This document shows, in pieces, positions 16,022 to 24,097 of a stretch of DNA of 64,000 nucleotides. This stretch comes from Roseburia_D yibonii (GTDB lineage: Bacteria; Bacillota; Clostridia; Lachnospirales; Lachnospiraceae). The stretch lies in assembly GCF_014297335.1 (NCBI RefSeq), contig NZ_JACOQH010000004.1, positions 62,001 to 126,000 on the forward strand, written 5' to 3'. A program made the translations under genes and the position numbers. Each line of letters begins with the position of its first letter. The stretch's first letter is position 1. Under the pieces are notes generated by a model. It ran no database searches, had not been told where the DNA came from, and saw only the letters and a list, made by a program, of their open reading frames with translations.

Positions 16022-16192
16022 TTAAGCGCCCTCCGCTTCGCAGAGTTCCACATATTCCGCGATCAGCTTGTCAAGCTTTACACTGAGCAGATAGCTCACA
16101 TCGTAATCATTTAAGGTTTCCAGGGAATGATCCAGTCTCTGTCTTGCGTCCTCAATCTCTGTCTGCAGTATTTCTTTTCTTTGTTTCACCAT
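16022..16192 (-). CDS. Spo0E-like aspartyl-phosphate phosphatase family protein
   Basis: 56-aa protein, all helical, with the Spo0E-family pattern SxxLDxLIxxY seen as SVKLDKLIAEYVEL near the C-terminus. Spo0E proteins are short and dephosphorylate Spo0A~P (or bind related regulators), holding back sporulation. The frame is open further upstream inside the preceding gene, but the ATG at 16192 has GGAGA 6 nt upstream and lies 25 bp after that gene's stop. Function is inferred from length, helical pattern and motif. No direct evidence shows which response regulator it acts on. Confidence 0.65.
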   Translation of the reverse strand: MVKQRKEILQTEIEDARQRLDHSLETLNDYDVSYLLSVKLDKLIAEYVELCEAEGA

Positions 16193-16217
16193 CTCGTTCT
16201 CCAAAAATTTCTTTTTA

Positions 16218-16808
16218 TCAGAATTGCTGCACATGCCGCTTTTGTTTTGCCTGCCGGAAGAACTCCGTAATACTGTGCACCGCCTGCTCATTCATCACCA
16301 CGATGCTTTTTATATCTTCTTCCACGCCCTTTTTCCTTTCCAGATACTCATCATGACTTTTCTGGATAAACGCGATCAGAGCCTCAGGCGTCTGAAATTC
16401 GATCGTCTTTTTTGCATGTTCCAGCACTTCCGGTGTCTTCAGGTATTCCCGCAGACTTATTTTTAATTTTTCCTCATACGCGCAGTGATCTTTCAGATTT
16501 CCCGGATAGATCTTATTATGCGGAAACGTAAAATAATCTGCCAGATAATGTGTTACCTGTCCCAGATTTCTATAATATTTTGATTTTTGTCTTTTGTACT
16601 TTTTCTGATAGTCCGAGGAAAGCCGCTCTATTTCTCTCTTTACCTGCGGAAAAGTTCCGGTTATCTCATGCTTCTTATATAAGAAAGAAGGCTTACAGTC
16701 CGGAAGTATGCTTCCTATATAGAAAGATAACTTGTGCTTCCTTAAATCTCCGTCGTCCAGATTTCTCACCAAATAGCGTGCCAATGAAATGTGCGATTTC
16801 TTTCTCAT
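16218..16808 (-). CDS. Zinc-dependent phospholipase C family protein
   Basis: 196-aa protein resembling the zinc phospholipase C/S1-P1 nuclease-like family seen in Clostridia. Candidate metal ligands: His6 (KKSHISLARYL), Asp in GSILPDC, the HYLADYFTFPHN cluster (His-x3-Asp and a further His), and later acidic and His residues. No signal peptide is visible, unlike secreted clostridial alpha-toxins, so an intracellular role is likely. SD GGAGGG about 7 nt before the ATG. Co-transcribed with the Spo0E-like gene. Substrate unknown. Confidence 0.7.
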   Translation of the reverse strand: MRKKSHISLARYLVRNLDDGDLRKHKLSFYIGSILPDCKPSFLYKKHEITGTFPQVKREIERLSSDYQKKYKRQKSKYYRNLGQVTHYLADYFTFPHNKIYPGNLKDHCAYEEKLKISLREYLKTPEVLEHAKKTIEFQTPEALIAFIQKSHDEYLERKKGVEEDIKSIVVMNEQAVHSITEFFRQAKQKRHVQQF

Positions 16809-16859
16809 TCAAAATCCCTCCATGACCTGTGAAAAACATCCGTAGAAGCTTACATAGGT

Positions 16860-16888
16860 ATTGTACTTCTAAGAATTTCTTTTTTCAA
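16860..16888 (-). promoter_or_regulatory. Promoter of the phospholipase/Spo0E-like operon
   Basis: TTGAAA (16883-16888), 17-bp spacer, TACAAT (16860-16865). Confidence 0.65.
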
Positions 16889-16954
16889 GCTTTTTACGAC
16901 TTTTTCATGGAGTTTTTTCTGCCATTTTCTTACGTTTTTTGACTTTTTCTGACT

Positions 16955-17275
16955 TTATTCGCAGCAAAAGCTTGCACATTCCGTATCCGTACACTGACAG
17001 GCTTTCCCACCGGCGATGCCGATATGCTCTGCCGTACACATGCAGCTGTCCACATCATTGAATTTACAGTGCTTGGCTCTGCATCCGACCTTAATCTCCT
17101 CCTTCGGGCTGCAGGAACAGCTGTTAGTCGCTCCGTCCTTTCGCTCCTTAAAGCTGCTGCAGCAGGTCTCATCGGAACTCATTGCCGCCTGTCCGTCTAC
17201 TAAAATATCACCTTTGCCGCAGTACCGGTCCGCATTGTACACACAGTTTATTACTGAACAGTTTAATTTTGTCAT
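16955..17275 (-). CDS. Cys-rich protein with two DUF1540 domains
   Basis: 106 aa with about 17 cysteines in two similar halves: residues about 4-42 (LNCSVINCVYNADRYC...CCSSF) and about 62-103 (VGCRAKHCKFNDVDSC...CASF). This is the DUF1540 pattern, common in spore-forming Firmicutes. Function is not known; metal binding is plausible from the Cys spacing. AAGGAG 7 nt before the ATG. It stands alone and divergent from the chemoreceptor gene. Confidence 0.8.
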   Translation of the reverse strand: MTKLNCSVINCVYNADRYCGKGDILVDGQAAMSSDETCCSSFKERKDGATNSCSCSPKEEIKVGCRAKHCKFNDVDSCMCTAEHIGIAGGKACQCTDTECASFCCE

Positions 17276-17613
17276 GATCTTCTCCTTATTTTTATATATT
17301 TTTTTACTGACGTCTCACAGCTTTTTTTGCTGTAACAAAAGTATCTGCTCTTTTTTTGTTCTTATGCGTGTATATGTTTTCCATATATTTTCGCCTGCAT
17401 TCGTTTTTTAACTTGTTTTTTTGCTTATTTTAGCCATTTTTAGTTCTTTTTTTGCTTTGTTAGTTTTTTCTAATTGTGCCATTTTTACAATCTTTTCCTT
17501 TTTTCCAAAATATTCTTCCTTTTATCTCAAATTATGTTAAGATAACTATGCTAAGATTGTTATTTTATTTTTTAACTTTTTTAACCATTTTTTTAATGAA
17601 GGGGGATATGCAT
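17276..17613. other. AT-rich divergent intergenic region
   Basis: 338 bp between the DUF1540 gene (minus) and the chemoreceptor (plus), dominated on plus by T-runs. It must hold both promoters. An extended -10 (TGCTAAGAT, 17549-17557) on plus could serve the chemoreceptor, but no clear -35 and no convincing SigD (TAAA-N15-GCCGATAA) element was found. A short inverted repeat (ACAGC...GCTGT, near 17320) is the only other structure seen. Confidence 0.5.
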
Positions 17614-20094
17614 ATGCATTCTAAGAAAAAAGATTCCGCTACAAAAGCACCGATTGCAAAAGCATCCATATTTTCCAGTATCCGCGGCAAACTACTGGTT
17701 CTCGGGTGCGTATCCATTGCAACCACTGTTATTCTCGGTTTTACGGGAATTTATCTGATCAACAGCAGTAACTCAAACAACCAGGTACTCGCTGATATCA
17801 ATCAGATCAATTTACTACAAAATGAGAACCAAACGCTCGACGTGTCCTTTTTATATGACCTCGACACTTCTTATAACGACACCAAAATGGACAACCTAAA
17901 GCAGATGAGTTCTGCTGCCGAAAATGCCCTGAAATATACAAAATCCGGTTTCCGTTCCGATTTAAAGGAAATTTCAGACGATATTGATACCACAATAAGC
18001 AACAGCTCTGATTTATTTTCTTCGATCTCTGAACGCGGTTTTTCCAAAGACAGCGGTATGTACGCAGACTTCATTGCCCCGGACGAAGCACTTGAAAGCT
18101 GCTTTTCCGATATGTCAGGTGAGAGTGAATGGATCGACGGTACCTGGGTGGATTTCCCGCTCGCTTCCGCTGAGACAGTGACGGTAGACGGTGTAAATTA
18201 TCGTCATATCACCTACACCAATACCTATGAAGGCAATGGAAAACGTGATTATCTGATCGTTCGTGCCGGTGGAAACGGTATTGAATATACCGGCAGGGTA
18301 TTCATCAACAATATTGTTGTCAACGACTCAGAGACACTTGATCTTTCTTCCCTGACCGCAGCAGATCTTTCAAAATCTTACGGTGAAGGATATTCCGATC
18401 TTGATGTGACCACGTTTAACAATGTTCCGAGTATCAGCTTCCAGGGTACTTTTACCAGCACCAATCCGGACTGGCAGGAAGCTTCCATCGAAATTCCGAT
18501 CGCGGACAGTTCTTTTAACGTATGTCAGAAAGCAACCGTTGACCTCTACTTTGAGGAGACACAGCTTCCGACCGTAAGAGCTGCTATCGCATTAAACGGA
18601 AAATACGATTTCGGATCCAACCTTGACAGCTTAAATCAGGATTTTGCTTCCTACAGCAAATCCGTTGCTGAAGGAAACGACTCTACAGATGCCGCTTCTG
18701 CTATTGAGTCCAAACTTGCGGAGATCAAAAACAACATCAGCGTATATGCAGTAGATCCTGACATTGTGTCCGCCGGTACTTCTGCTCTTTCCCAGAAAGA
18801 AGATGCCTTCGCTTCCATGCAGGACTATGACAAGAACATCATTTCGCTGAAATCCGAAAATAATGAAATCAACAACAATCTGACCAGTGTTACCTCTGAC
18901 GTACGTTCTTTGATTGAGAAACAGACCAAGACTTCCCGTACCACGATGACCGCTTTGATCGCGATCGTTTTCGTAATCGGTGCAGCCCTGATCGTTGCGA
19001 TCTTACTGTATGTCATTTCGAGTATCCAGAAGAGTGTCGGCAGTTTCCGCCATACCCTTTCAGATATTTCAAACGGTAACATGACCGTGCGTGCCGCTAC
19101 CGGAAAAGGTGACGAATTCGACCTGTTCGGACACTCACTCAACCAGATGGCGGACAAACTGACTGCTACCTTAAAATCCGTTGTTAAGATTGCGGGTGAC
19201 TTAAAGGTCAGCGGTTCCAGCCTTGAGCAGATGGCACAGTCTACCAATGAGACCTCTTCCCAGATCGATCTTGCGATCACCGGAATTGCTGATGGTGCAA
19301 ACAATCAAGCGGAAGATGTAGAACAGTCCACACACCAGATCACCGATCTTGGAAACTTTATGGACGACATGGTTTCCAACGTAGGCGAACTTGACAGCAC
19401 ATCCGCTCACATGAAAGAAGCAAGCGACGAAGCATTACAGATTTTGAACGGACTCAGCGTTTCCAACCAGAAGACCACAGATGGCATCAACAAGATCTCC
19501 GATCTGATCCATACCACCAACAATTCTGTACAGGAGATCAAAGAGGCAGTTTCCCTGATTTCATCTATTGCAAGTCAGACCAATCTCCTCTCCTTAAATG
19601 CCAGCATTGAGGCTGCAAGAGCCGGCGATGCAGGAAAAGGCTTCGCAGTTGTTGCTTCCGAGATCCAGCAGCTTGCAGATCAGTCTGATAAATCAGCAGA
19701 CACCATTTACCAGGTTATCACAAACCTGACAGACAATTTCCAGAACACGATGTCCGTTATGGATGAAGTTGTTCAGGCAACCTTAGAACAGAACGAAAAA
19801 TTAAACGAAACACAGACACAGTTCGACATTGTACGAGGCGGTATCGACCAGTCCAGAGACAAGACTTCGGTCATCAAATCTTCCATCGAGGAATGCAACA
19901 AGGTCATCATCAATGTAAATCAGCTTATGATCAACCTTTCCGCTATTTCCGAGGAGAACGCTGCTTCTACAACCGAAACTGCGGATTCCATGCAGGTATT
20001 AAATCACACGATCAACAACCTGCTGACCGAGTCCCAGAAACTGCTTGCTGCTTCTTCAGATCTTGAAAAAGATATGCAGAGCTTCATTCTCTAA
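17614..20094 (+). CDS. Methyl-accepting chemotaxis protein with large mixed helical/beta sensor domain
   Basis: 826-aa chemoreceptor. TM1 about 26-49, extracytoplasmic region about 50-442, TM2 about 443-468, HAMP about 469-520, then a long signalling coiled coil whose tip (about 640-690) has the canonical IASQTNLLSLNASIEAARAG and GKGFAVVASEIQQLA. The sensor begins and ends with helical segments and has in between (about 170-330) a Gly/Thr/aromatic-rich beta-type region (WIDGTWVDFPLAS, DYLIVRAGGNGIEYTG, FTSTNPDWQEASIEIPI) reminiscent of a carbohydrate-binding jelly roll. Ligand unknown. The frame opens at 17476, but AAGGGGG at 17599-17605 fixes the start at the ATG at 17614 (8 nt) or less likely 17608. 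Monocistronic, with a terminator. Confidence 0.92.
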   Translation: MHSKKKDSATKAPIAKASIFSSIRGKLLVLGCVSIATTVILGFTGIYLINSSNSNNQVLADINQINLLQNENQTLDVSFLYDLDTSYNDTKMDNLKQMSSAAENALKYTKSGFRSDLKEISDDIDTTISNSSDLFSSISERGFSKDSGMYADFIAPDEALESCFSDMSGESEWIDGTWVDFPLASAETVTVDGVNYRHITYTNTYEGNGKRDYLIVRAGGNGIEYTGRVFINNIVVNDSETLDLSSLTAADLSKSYGEGYSDLDVTTFNNVPSISFQGTFTSTNPDWQEASIEIPIADSSFNVCQKATVDLYFEETQLPTVRAAIALNGKYDFGSNLDSLNQDFASYSKSVAEGNDSTDAASAIESKLAEIKNNISVYAVDPDIVSAGTSALSQKEDAFASMQDYDKNIISLKSENNEINNNLTSVTSDVRSLIEKQTKTSRTTMTALIAIVFVIGAALIVAILLYVISSIQKSVGSFRHTLSDISNGNMTVRAATGKGDEFDLFGHSLNQMADKLTATLKSVVKIAGDLKVSGSSLEQMAQSTNETSSQIDLAITGIADGANNQAEDVEQSTHQITDLGNFMDDMVSNVGELDSTSAHMKEASDEALQILNGLSVSNQKTTDGINKISDLIHTTNNSVQEIKEAVSLISSIASQTNLLSLNASIEAARAGDAGKGFAVVASEIQQLADQSDKSADTIYQVITNLTDNFQNTMSVMDEVVQATLEQNEKLNETQTQFDIVRGGIDQSRDKTSVIKSSIEECNKVIINVNQLMINLSAISEENAASTTETADSMQVLNHTINNLLTESQKLLAASSDLEKDMQSFIL

Positions 20095-20119
20095 AAGCTG
20101 TTGCGGGAAAGCAAAAGCA

Positions 20120-20170
20120 AACAGCCCGGAAAACCATTTCAGGTTTTCCGGGCTGTTCCTTTTTTGCTTT
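20120..20170. terminator. Terminator between the convergent chemoreceptor and thrS genes
   Basis: Perfect 16-bp GC-rich stem (20120-20135 with 20142-20157), 6-nt loop, followed on plus by CC and a T-rich tract. On minus the following TTTGCTTTTGC may let it also end the thrS transcript. Confidence 0.9.
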
Positions 20171-20202
20171 TTTCTTTCTTACTTCACTTTGTTTCTGCTT
20201 CT

Positions 20203-22164
20203 TTATTTTTCTTCCTGTGGAACTTCCTCACGGATCTGTTTGGTACGGATCTCTTCACAGATCGCGTTGATGAACTCAGCAAGCGGTTTTACACCCTCGT
20301 CTCCGGCGAATCTGCTTCTGACGGAAACCGTACCGTCCGCTTCTTCCTGCTGTCCGACTACTAACATATACGGCAGTCTGTCCATTCTTGCCTCACGGAT
20401 CTTGTAACCGATCTTTTCGGAACGGTTATCTACGGTTGCATCCACGCCGTTCTTTTTTAATTCTGCGCATACCTTATTTGCGTATTCTTCGTATTTATCT
20501 GAAATCGGAAGTACACGCACCTGTTCTGCACACAGCCAGGTCGGGAATTTTCCTGCGTACTTTTCAATCAGCCATGCCAGTGTTCTTTCATAGCAGCCCA
20601 GGGAAGTACGATGGATGATATACGGACGTTTCTTTTCTCCATCCTGATCTACATAGTACATATCAAAGTTTTCCGCGATCGCACAGTCAAGCTGGATCGT
20701 GATCATGGTATCTTCTTTTCCATATACATTCTTTGCCTGAATATCGATCTTCGGTCCGTAGAATGCAGCCTCACCGTCCGCTTCCACGAAGTCAACGCCT
20801 TTTTCTCTTAAAACCTCACGCAGCGCTTCCTGTGTACGGTTCCAGTACTCGTCGTCTCCAAGGTATTTCTTCTTATTTGCCGGATCCCATTTGGAAAGAC
20901 GGTAAGTAACATCCCCTTCCAGTCCGAGAACACTCAGTACATAGTAAGACAGGTCAAAGCAGCGTTTCAGCTCTTCTTCTGCCTGATCCGGACGGATAAC
21001 CAGATGCGCCTCAGAGATCGTAAACTGACGTACACGGGTAAGTCCGTGCATTTCACCGGAATCTTCACAACGGAACAGTGTAGAGGTCTCACTCATACGA
21101 TATGGAAGATCACGATAGGAATGCTGTTCATTCTTGTATACATAATACTGGAACGGGCAGGTCATCGGGCGCAGCGCAAATACTTCTTTATCGTGTTCCT
21201 CATCACCCAGTACGAACATGCCGTCCTTATAATGATCCCAGTGTCCGGAGATCTTGTAGAGATCCGATTTTGCCATGAGCGGTGTACGGGTACGCACATA
21301 ACCCCAGTCATTATCCTCGAGATCTTCGATCCATCTCTGCAGTTTCATGATCATCTTGGTTCCCTTCGGTGTAAAGAGCGGAAGTCCCTGTCCGATCACA
21401 TCAACGGTGGTAAACAGTCCCATCTCACGGCCGAGTTTGTTGTGGTCACGACGCTTTGCGTCCTCTAATTTTTCAAGATACTCATTCAGTTCCTCTTTCT
21501 TGTTGAATACAGTACCATAAATTCTCTGCAGACGTGCTTTCTCAGAATCCCCTCTCCAGTATGCCATGGAGGAAGAAGTAAGTTTGAACGCCTTGATTCC
21601 CTTTGTGCTCATCAGATGCGGTCCTGCGCACAGATCCACAAATCCACCCTGGTCATAGAAGGAGATCTCTGCGTCTTCCGGCAGATCTTCGATCAGCTCT
21701 ACCTTATACGGTTCGTTTTTCTCTTTCATAAGCTGGATCGCTTCCTGACGCGGCAGTGTAAAGCGTTTCAGCTCATGTCCTTCCTTGATGATCTTTTTCA
21801 TCTCTGCTTCCAGTTTATCGAGGTCATCTCTGGAAAACGGCTGTGCATCGAAATCATAATAAAAGCCGTCATCGATCGCCGGTCCGATCGTCACTTTTGC
21901 TTCCGGGAACAGTCTCTTTACTGCTTCCGCCAGTACATGGGACGCGGTATGACGGATCACGCGCAGTCCTTCTTTGTCATTCGGTGTCAGTATATTTAAA
22001 GCACAGTCATGGTCGATCACGGTACGCAGATCCACCACTTCTCCGTCTACCTCTCCCGCGCATGCCACACGCGCAAGGCCTTCGCTGATATCCTTCGCGA
22101 TATCATAAACGCTCTTTGCTTCGCTGTACTCTTTGCTTGAACCATCTTTTAATGTGATCTTCAT
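20203..22164 (-). CDS. thrS: Threonine--tRNA ligase
   Basis: 653-aa class II aminoacyl-tRNA synthetase. TGS domain (1-62), editing domain (HTASHVLAEAVKRLFPEA with the zinc-type HxxxH) and catalytic core with MRPMTCPFQYYVYK. Motif 2 is FRCEDSGEMHGLTRVRQFT and motif 3 is GCYERTLAWLIEKYAG; the C-terminal anticodon-binding domain follows. AAGGAG before the ATG. It follows a small membrane-protein gene by 50 bp. Both lie downstream of a threonine T-box, so expression should rise when uncharged tRNA-Thr accumulates. Confidence 0.97.
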   Translation of the reverse strand: MKITLKDGSSKEYSEAKSVYDIAKDISEGLARVACAGEVDGEVVDLRTVIDHDCALNILTPNDKEGLRVIRHTASHVLAEAVKRLFPEAKVTIGPAIDDGFYYDFDAQPFSRDDLDKLEAEMKKIIKEGHELKRFTLPRQEAIQLMKEKNEPYKVELIEDLPEDAEISFYDQGGFVDLCAGPHLMSTKGIKAFKLTSSSMAYWRGDSEKARLQRIYGTVFNKKEELNEYLEKLEDAKRRDHNKLGREMGLFTTVDVIGQGLPLFTPKGTKMIMKLQRWIEDLEDNDWGYVRTRTPLMAKSDLYKISGHWDHYKDGMFVLGDEEHDKEVFALRPMTCPFQYYVYKNEQHSYRDLPYRMSETSTLFRCEDSGEMHGLTRVRQFTISEAHLVIRPDQAEEELKRCFDLSYYVLSVLGLEGDVTYRLSKWDPANKKKYLGDDEYWNRTQEALREVLREKGVDFVEADGEAAFYGPKIDIQAKNVYGKEDTMITIQLDCAIAENFDMYYVDQDGEKKRPYIIHRTSLGCYERTLAWLIEKYAGKFPTWLCAEQVRVLPISDKYEEYANKVCAELKKNGVDATVDNRSEKIGYKIREARMDRLPYMLVVGQQEEADGTVSVRSRFAGDEGVKPLAEFINAICEEIRTKQIREEVPQEEK

Positions 22165-22214
22165 AGATAAGTCTCCTTTTTGTAATTCTTTTCATTATAT
22201 ATCAGGTATGATCC

Positions 22215-22472
22215 CTAACGGAAGCTCAGACAATCCTCGTCGTCCTCATCCCAGAAATCATCCGTATATGCGCCATCTTCCATATCGTCTACCGGGTAAT
22301 TGCCATTATAACAGCCATTGTGGCTTCCGATCATCATCCGCTTTTTCGGTGATACCAGTATTCCAAGCAGAATTCCCGCCAGTGTGCAGGTGGTCACGGT
22401 CAGAAGCATTTCCCGCTTGCTCACCACTTTTTCTTCATCCAGATTGGAAAAAATCTGTTTTAAAATCTTCAT
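22215..22472 (-). CDS. Small single-span membrane protein in the thrS leader operon
   Basis: 85-aa protein not recognised by name. An amphipathic N-terminus (MKILKQIFSNLDEEKVVSKRE) is followed by one hydrophobic helix (about 23-42) ending in the YtxH-like GILLGILVSPKKRMM, then a strongly acidic tail (DDMEDGAYTDDFWDEDDEDC). Shine-Dalgarno GGAG lies about 11 nt before the ATG. It sits between the T-box terminator and thrS, so it should share threonine control. Real-gene status is supported by the RBS, the clear topology and operon position. Confidence 0.65.
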   Translation of the reverse strand: MKILKQIFSNLDEEKVVSKREMLLTVTTCTLAGILLGILVSPKKRMMIGSHNGCYNGNYPVDDMEDGAYTDDFWDEDDEDCLSFR

Positions 22473-22594
22473 ATGTCTTTTCTCTCCTTTTCTACCATTA
22501 TGATTTTTTTAGAACAACATGTGCGTTTGCCACACACCTGCGCGCCCGAACGGAGTATTTATCTGACTGGAAATCGGGAAAAATTTCAGTCAAA

Positions 22595-22870
22595 TAAAAA
22601 AGTCCCCTGTATTACATTACATAATACAAGGGACGTATGTTCTACGCGGTTCCACCCTGGTTATCCGTCATCCTGTCACTTGCCCGCCACCCGGACAGCC
22701 AAAACAGGATCCTCAGATCTCTCATTCGATGGTAACGGAATCACCGGACCGGATTGGGGTCGCTCGGAGCTGGTCTTCAACTGCTTCCGGCAAAGATGCT
22801 CGCAGCATTTGCATCTCTCTCTGCTGCCGTCTGGCAATCTACTCGTCTCTTCAACGCTTTTTCTTATTTC
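22595..22870 (-). ncRNA. T-box riboswitch, threonine specifier, controlling thrS
   Basis: On minus the leader contains the 14-nt T-box signature AGGGTGGAACCGCG (22658-22645). A terminator follows: 12 paired bases, 22602-22614 with 22622-22634, one mismatch, then six T. The T-box bulge can pair with the terminator side to form the antiterminator. Stem I features seen upstream are GAGTAG, AGAGAG and a distal GCTGCGA-like loop. The specifier is read as ACC (22774-22772) in GAAGACCA, a Thr codon, in agreement with thrS. Stem assignments were made by eye. Confidence 0.9.
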
Positions 22871-22876
22871 ACTGCT

Positions 22877-22905
22877 ATTCTAGTACGATTCTCTTCAAAT
22901 GTAAA
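22877..22905 (-). promoter_or_regulatory. Promoter of the T-box/thrS transcript
   Basis: TTTACA (22900-22905), 17-bp spacer, TAGAAT (22877-22882), starting just after the SEC-C gene stop codon. Confidence 0.75.
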
Positions 22906-22911
22906 GCCTTT

Positions 22912-23418
22912 TTATGCATTTTTTCCACAGCAGTATTTGTATTTCTTGCCGGAGCCGCATGGGCACGGATCATTACGTCCGACTTTCTTTCCAACGATAA
23001 CAGTACCGGACTTCTTCTGCTCTAAGAACAGTTTCTTTCTGGTCAGATCGTCAAAGATCTCCTTCCACATCGGGAGTTCATATAACCAGTCTGCCTTGGC
23101 ATCCACCATGTTCTTATAAAGCTTTTCCTTGTCGAACGCAAGGCTTACATGCGTATCCTCTTCCATCGTATCGATCGGATTCGGCTCAATAAGGCTGTCA
23201 TTGATTCCGTCCAAAAAGCCGGTCATGTCCATAATGCTCAGATCATATTTCTCAGCAAGTTCCTTTACCGTTCCCTCTACTTTTTCGTCCGGGTTGGTAA
23301 GGAGCTTTTCATATACACCTTTTTCCAGGAGAAAATATCTCTGCCAGAATTTCTGAAGTTCTCTTTTATCCGTATGCTGATTATAGGCAACTTTCTGCCA
23401 TTCTTCTAATAAAGCCAT
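22912..23418 (-). CDS. SEC-C metal-binding motif protein
   Basis: 168 aa. The last 22 residues are a textbook SEC-C zinc motif (GRNDPCPCGSGKKYKYCCG) as found at the end of SecA and in many small proteins. The first 145 residues are helical and charged, with no family recognised. Cytoplasmic. Role unknown; SEC-C motifs mediate zinc-dependent binding to partner proteins or ribosomes. AAGGAAGG 8 nt before the ATG. Monocistronic behind a good promoter. Confidence 0.85.
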   Translation of the reverse strand: MALLEEWQKVAYNQHTDKRELQKFWQRYFLLEKGVYEKLLTNPDEKVEGTVKELAEKYDLSIMDMTGFLDGINDSLIEPNPIDTMEEDTHVSLAFDKEKLYKNMVDAKADWLYELPMWKEIFDDLTRKKLFLEQKKSGTVIVGKKVGRNDPCPCGSGKKYKYCCGKNA

Positions 23419-23474
23419 TTTATAATCCTTCCTTTGTTTCCAACATAATTTTTTTGCGTTTGCACACTGCTAAT

Positions 23475-23503
23475 AGTATACCGCAACTCACAGATTTTTT
23501 CAA
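23475..23503 (-). promoter_or_regulatory. Promoter of the SEC-C gene
   Basis: TTGAAA (23498-23503), 17-bp spacer, TATACT (23475-23480). Confidence 0.75.
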
Positions 23504-23622
23504 ACTTTTTTGTATACTTTCCAAAGTTTCGTCCATACTATAAATGACCGGTAAAAAGCAACGCATACCCCCATCCGTTCTTTTTGCCGGTTCTACCAAA
23601 GACACCAATACTTATCCTCCCG

Positions 23623-23660
23623 GCGGCAGCATATTTATGCTGCCGCTTGTTATTTTTTAT
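23623..23660 (+). terminator. Terminator-like hairpin in plus orientation without a plus-strand gene
   Basis: Perfect 10-bp stem (23623-23632 with 23637-23646), ATTT loop, followed on plus by TTGTTATTTTTT. On minus the stem is followed by GGGAGG, not T. It lies 10 bp past the HPr-like stop. It may act as an imperfect minus terminator, or end an unseen plus transcript. Confidence 0.5.
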
Positions 23661-23914
23661 ATTCCGTTTGCGCCAACCGGCTCTATGACATATTCCGCAA
23701 GCCTTTCTTCCAGTGCCTGCGTCGAAGCCTGGTCCGCATAGGCAATGACCTCAAGCGGCCGGTACAGCGGAAGACTGAAAATCCCCACCAGTGATTTCGC
23801 GTCTACATAGGTTCTTCCATTTACCAGATCCACATTAAATTCACACTGATCTACGATCTTATTAAAATCAAGTGCCTTATCTACGGAATCAATTAAAATC
23901 CGAAACGTTGCCAT
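23657..23914 (-). CDS. HPr-fold protein lacking the active-site histidine
   Basis: 85 aa with the HPr-like tail KSLVGIFSLPLYRPLEVIAYADQASTQALEERLAEYV (compare KSIMGVMSLG in HPr). The N-terminal loop that should carry the phospho-His (GIHARPA) reads DSVDKALDFNKIV and has no His. It is therefore unlikely to carry phosphate in the PTS. A regulatory or binding role of the fold is possible. The frame opens 27 codons earlier, but the ATG at 23914 with AAGGGGG 7 nt upstream is the right start. Confidence 0.75.
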   Translation of the reverse strand: MATFRILIDSVDKALDFNKIVDQCEFNVDLVNGRTYVDAKSLVGIFSLPLYRPLEVIAYADQASTQALEERLAEYVIEPVGANGI

Positions 23915-23957
23915 GTAAATTCCCCCTTCCACATTTGCAATGTCCTGTGCTAGTTTT

Positions 23958-23986
23958 AATATAGCACTTTTTCTGTCTTTTTTCAA
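23958..23986 (-). promoter_or_regulatory. Promoter of the HPr-like gene
   Basis: TTGAAA (23981-23986), 17-bp spacer, TATATT (23958-23963). Confidence 0.7.
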
Positions 23987-24030
23987 ATTTTCCATCTTTT
24001 TTTCGTCAATTTTTCATAAAGTCTTTTTAT

Positions 24031-24059
24031 TTGACGAAATGATGAATTTTTACTATGAT
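24031..24059 (+). promoter_or_regulatory. Promoter of the small membrane protein gene
   Basis: TTGACG (24031-24036), 17-bp spacer, TATGAT (24054-24059), 39 bp before the ATG. Confidence 0.75.
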
Positions 24060-24097
24060 AGAAACAGTAGTCAATATATGAACACGAGGTACTTTTT

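Noticed and set aside
16193..16291. N-terminal extension of the Spo0E-like frame (34 residues)
   Set aside because: Lies within the 3' end of the phospholipase-like gene; the ATG at 16192 has a proper Shine-Dalgarno.
17476..17613. 46-residue hydrophobic N-terminal extension of the chemoreceptor
   Set aside because: AT-rich non-coding region read in frame; AAGGGGG points to the ATG at 17614, and one TM1 is enough.
22473..22911. Several plus-strand frames across the thrS leader
   Set aside because: The region is explained by the T-box RNA on minus; the plus frames have no initiation signals.
23420..23608. 62-aa minus frame upstream of the SEC-C gene
   Set aside because: Spans the SEC-C promoter and ribosome site; no own Shine-Dalgarno and no family resemblance.
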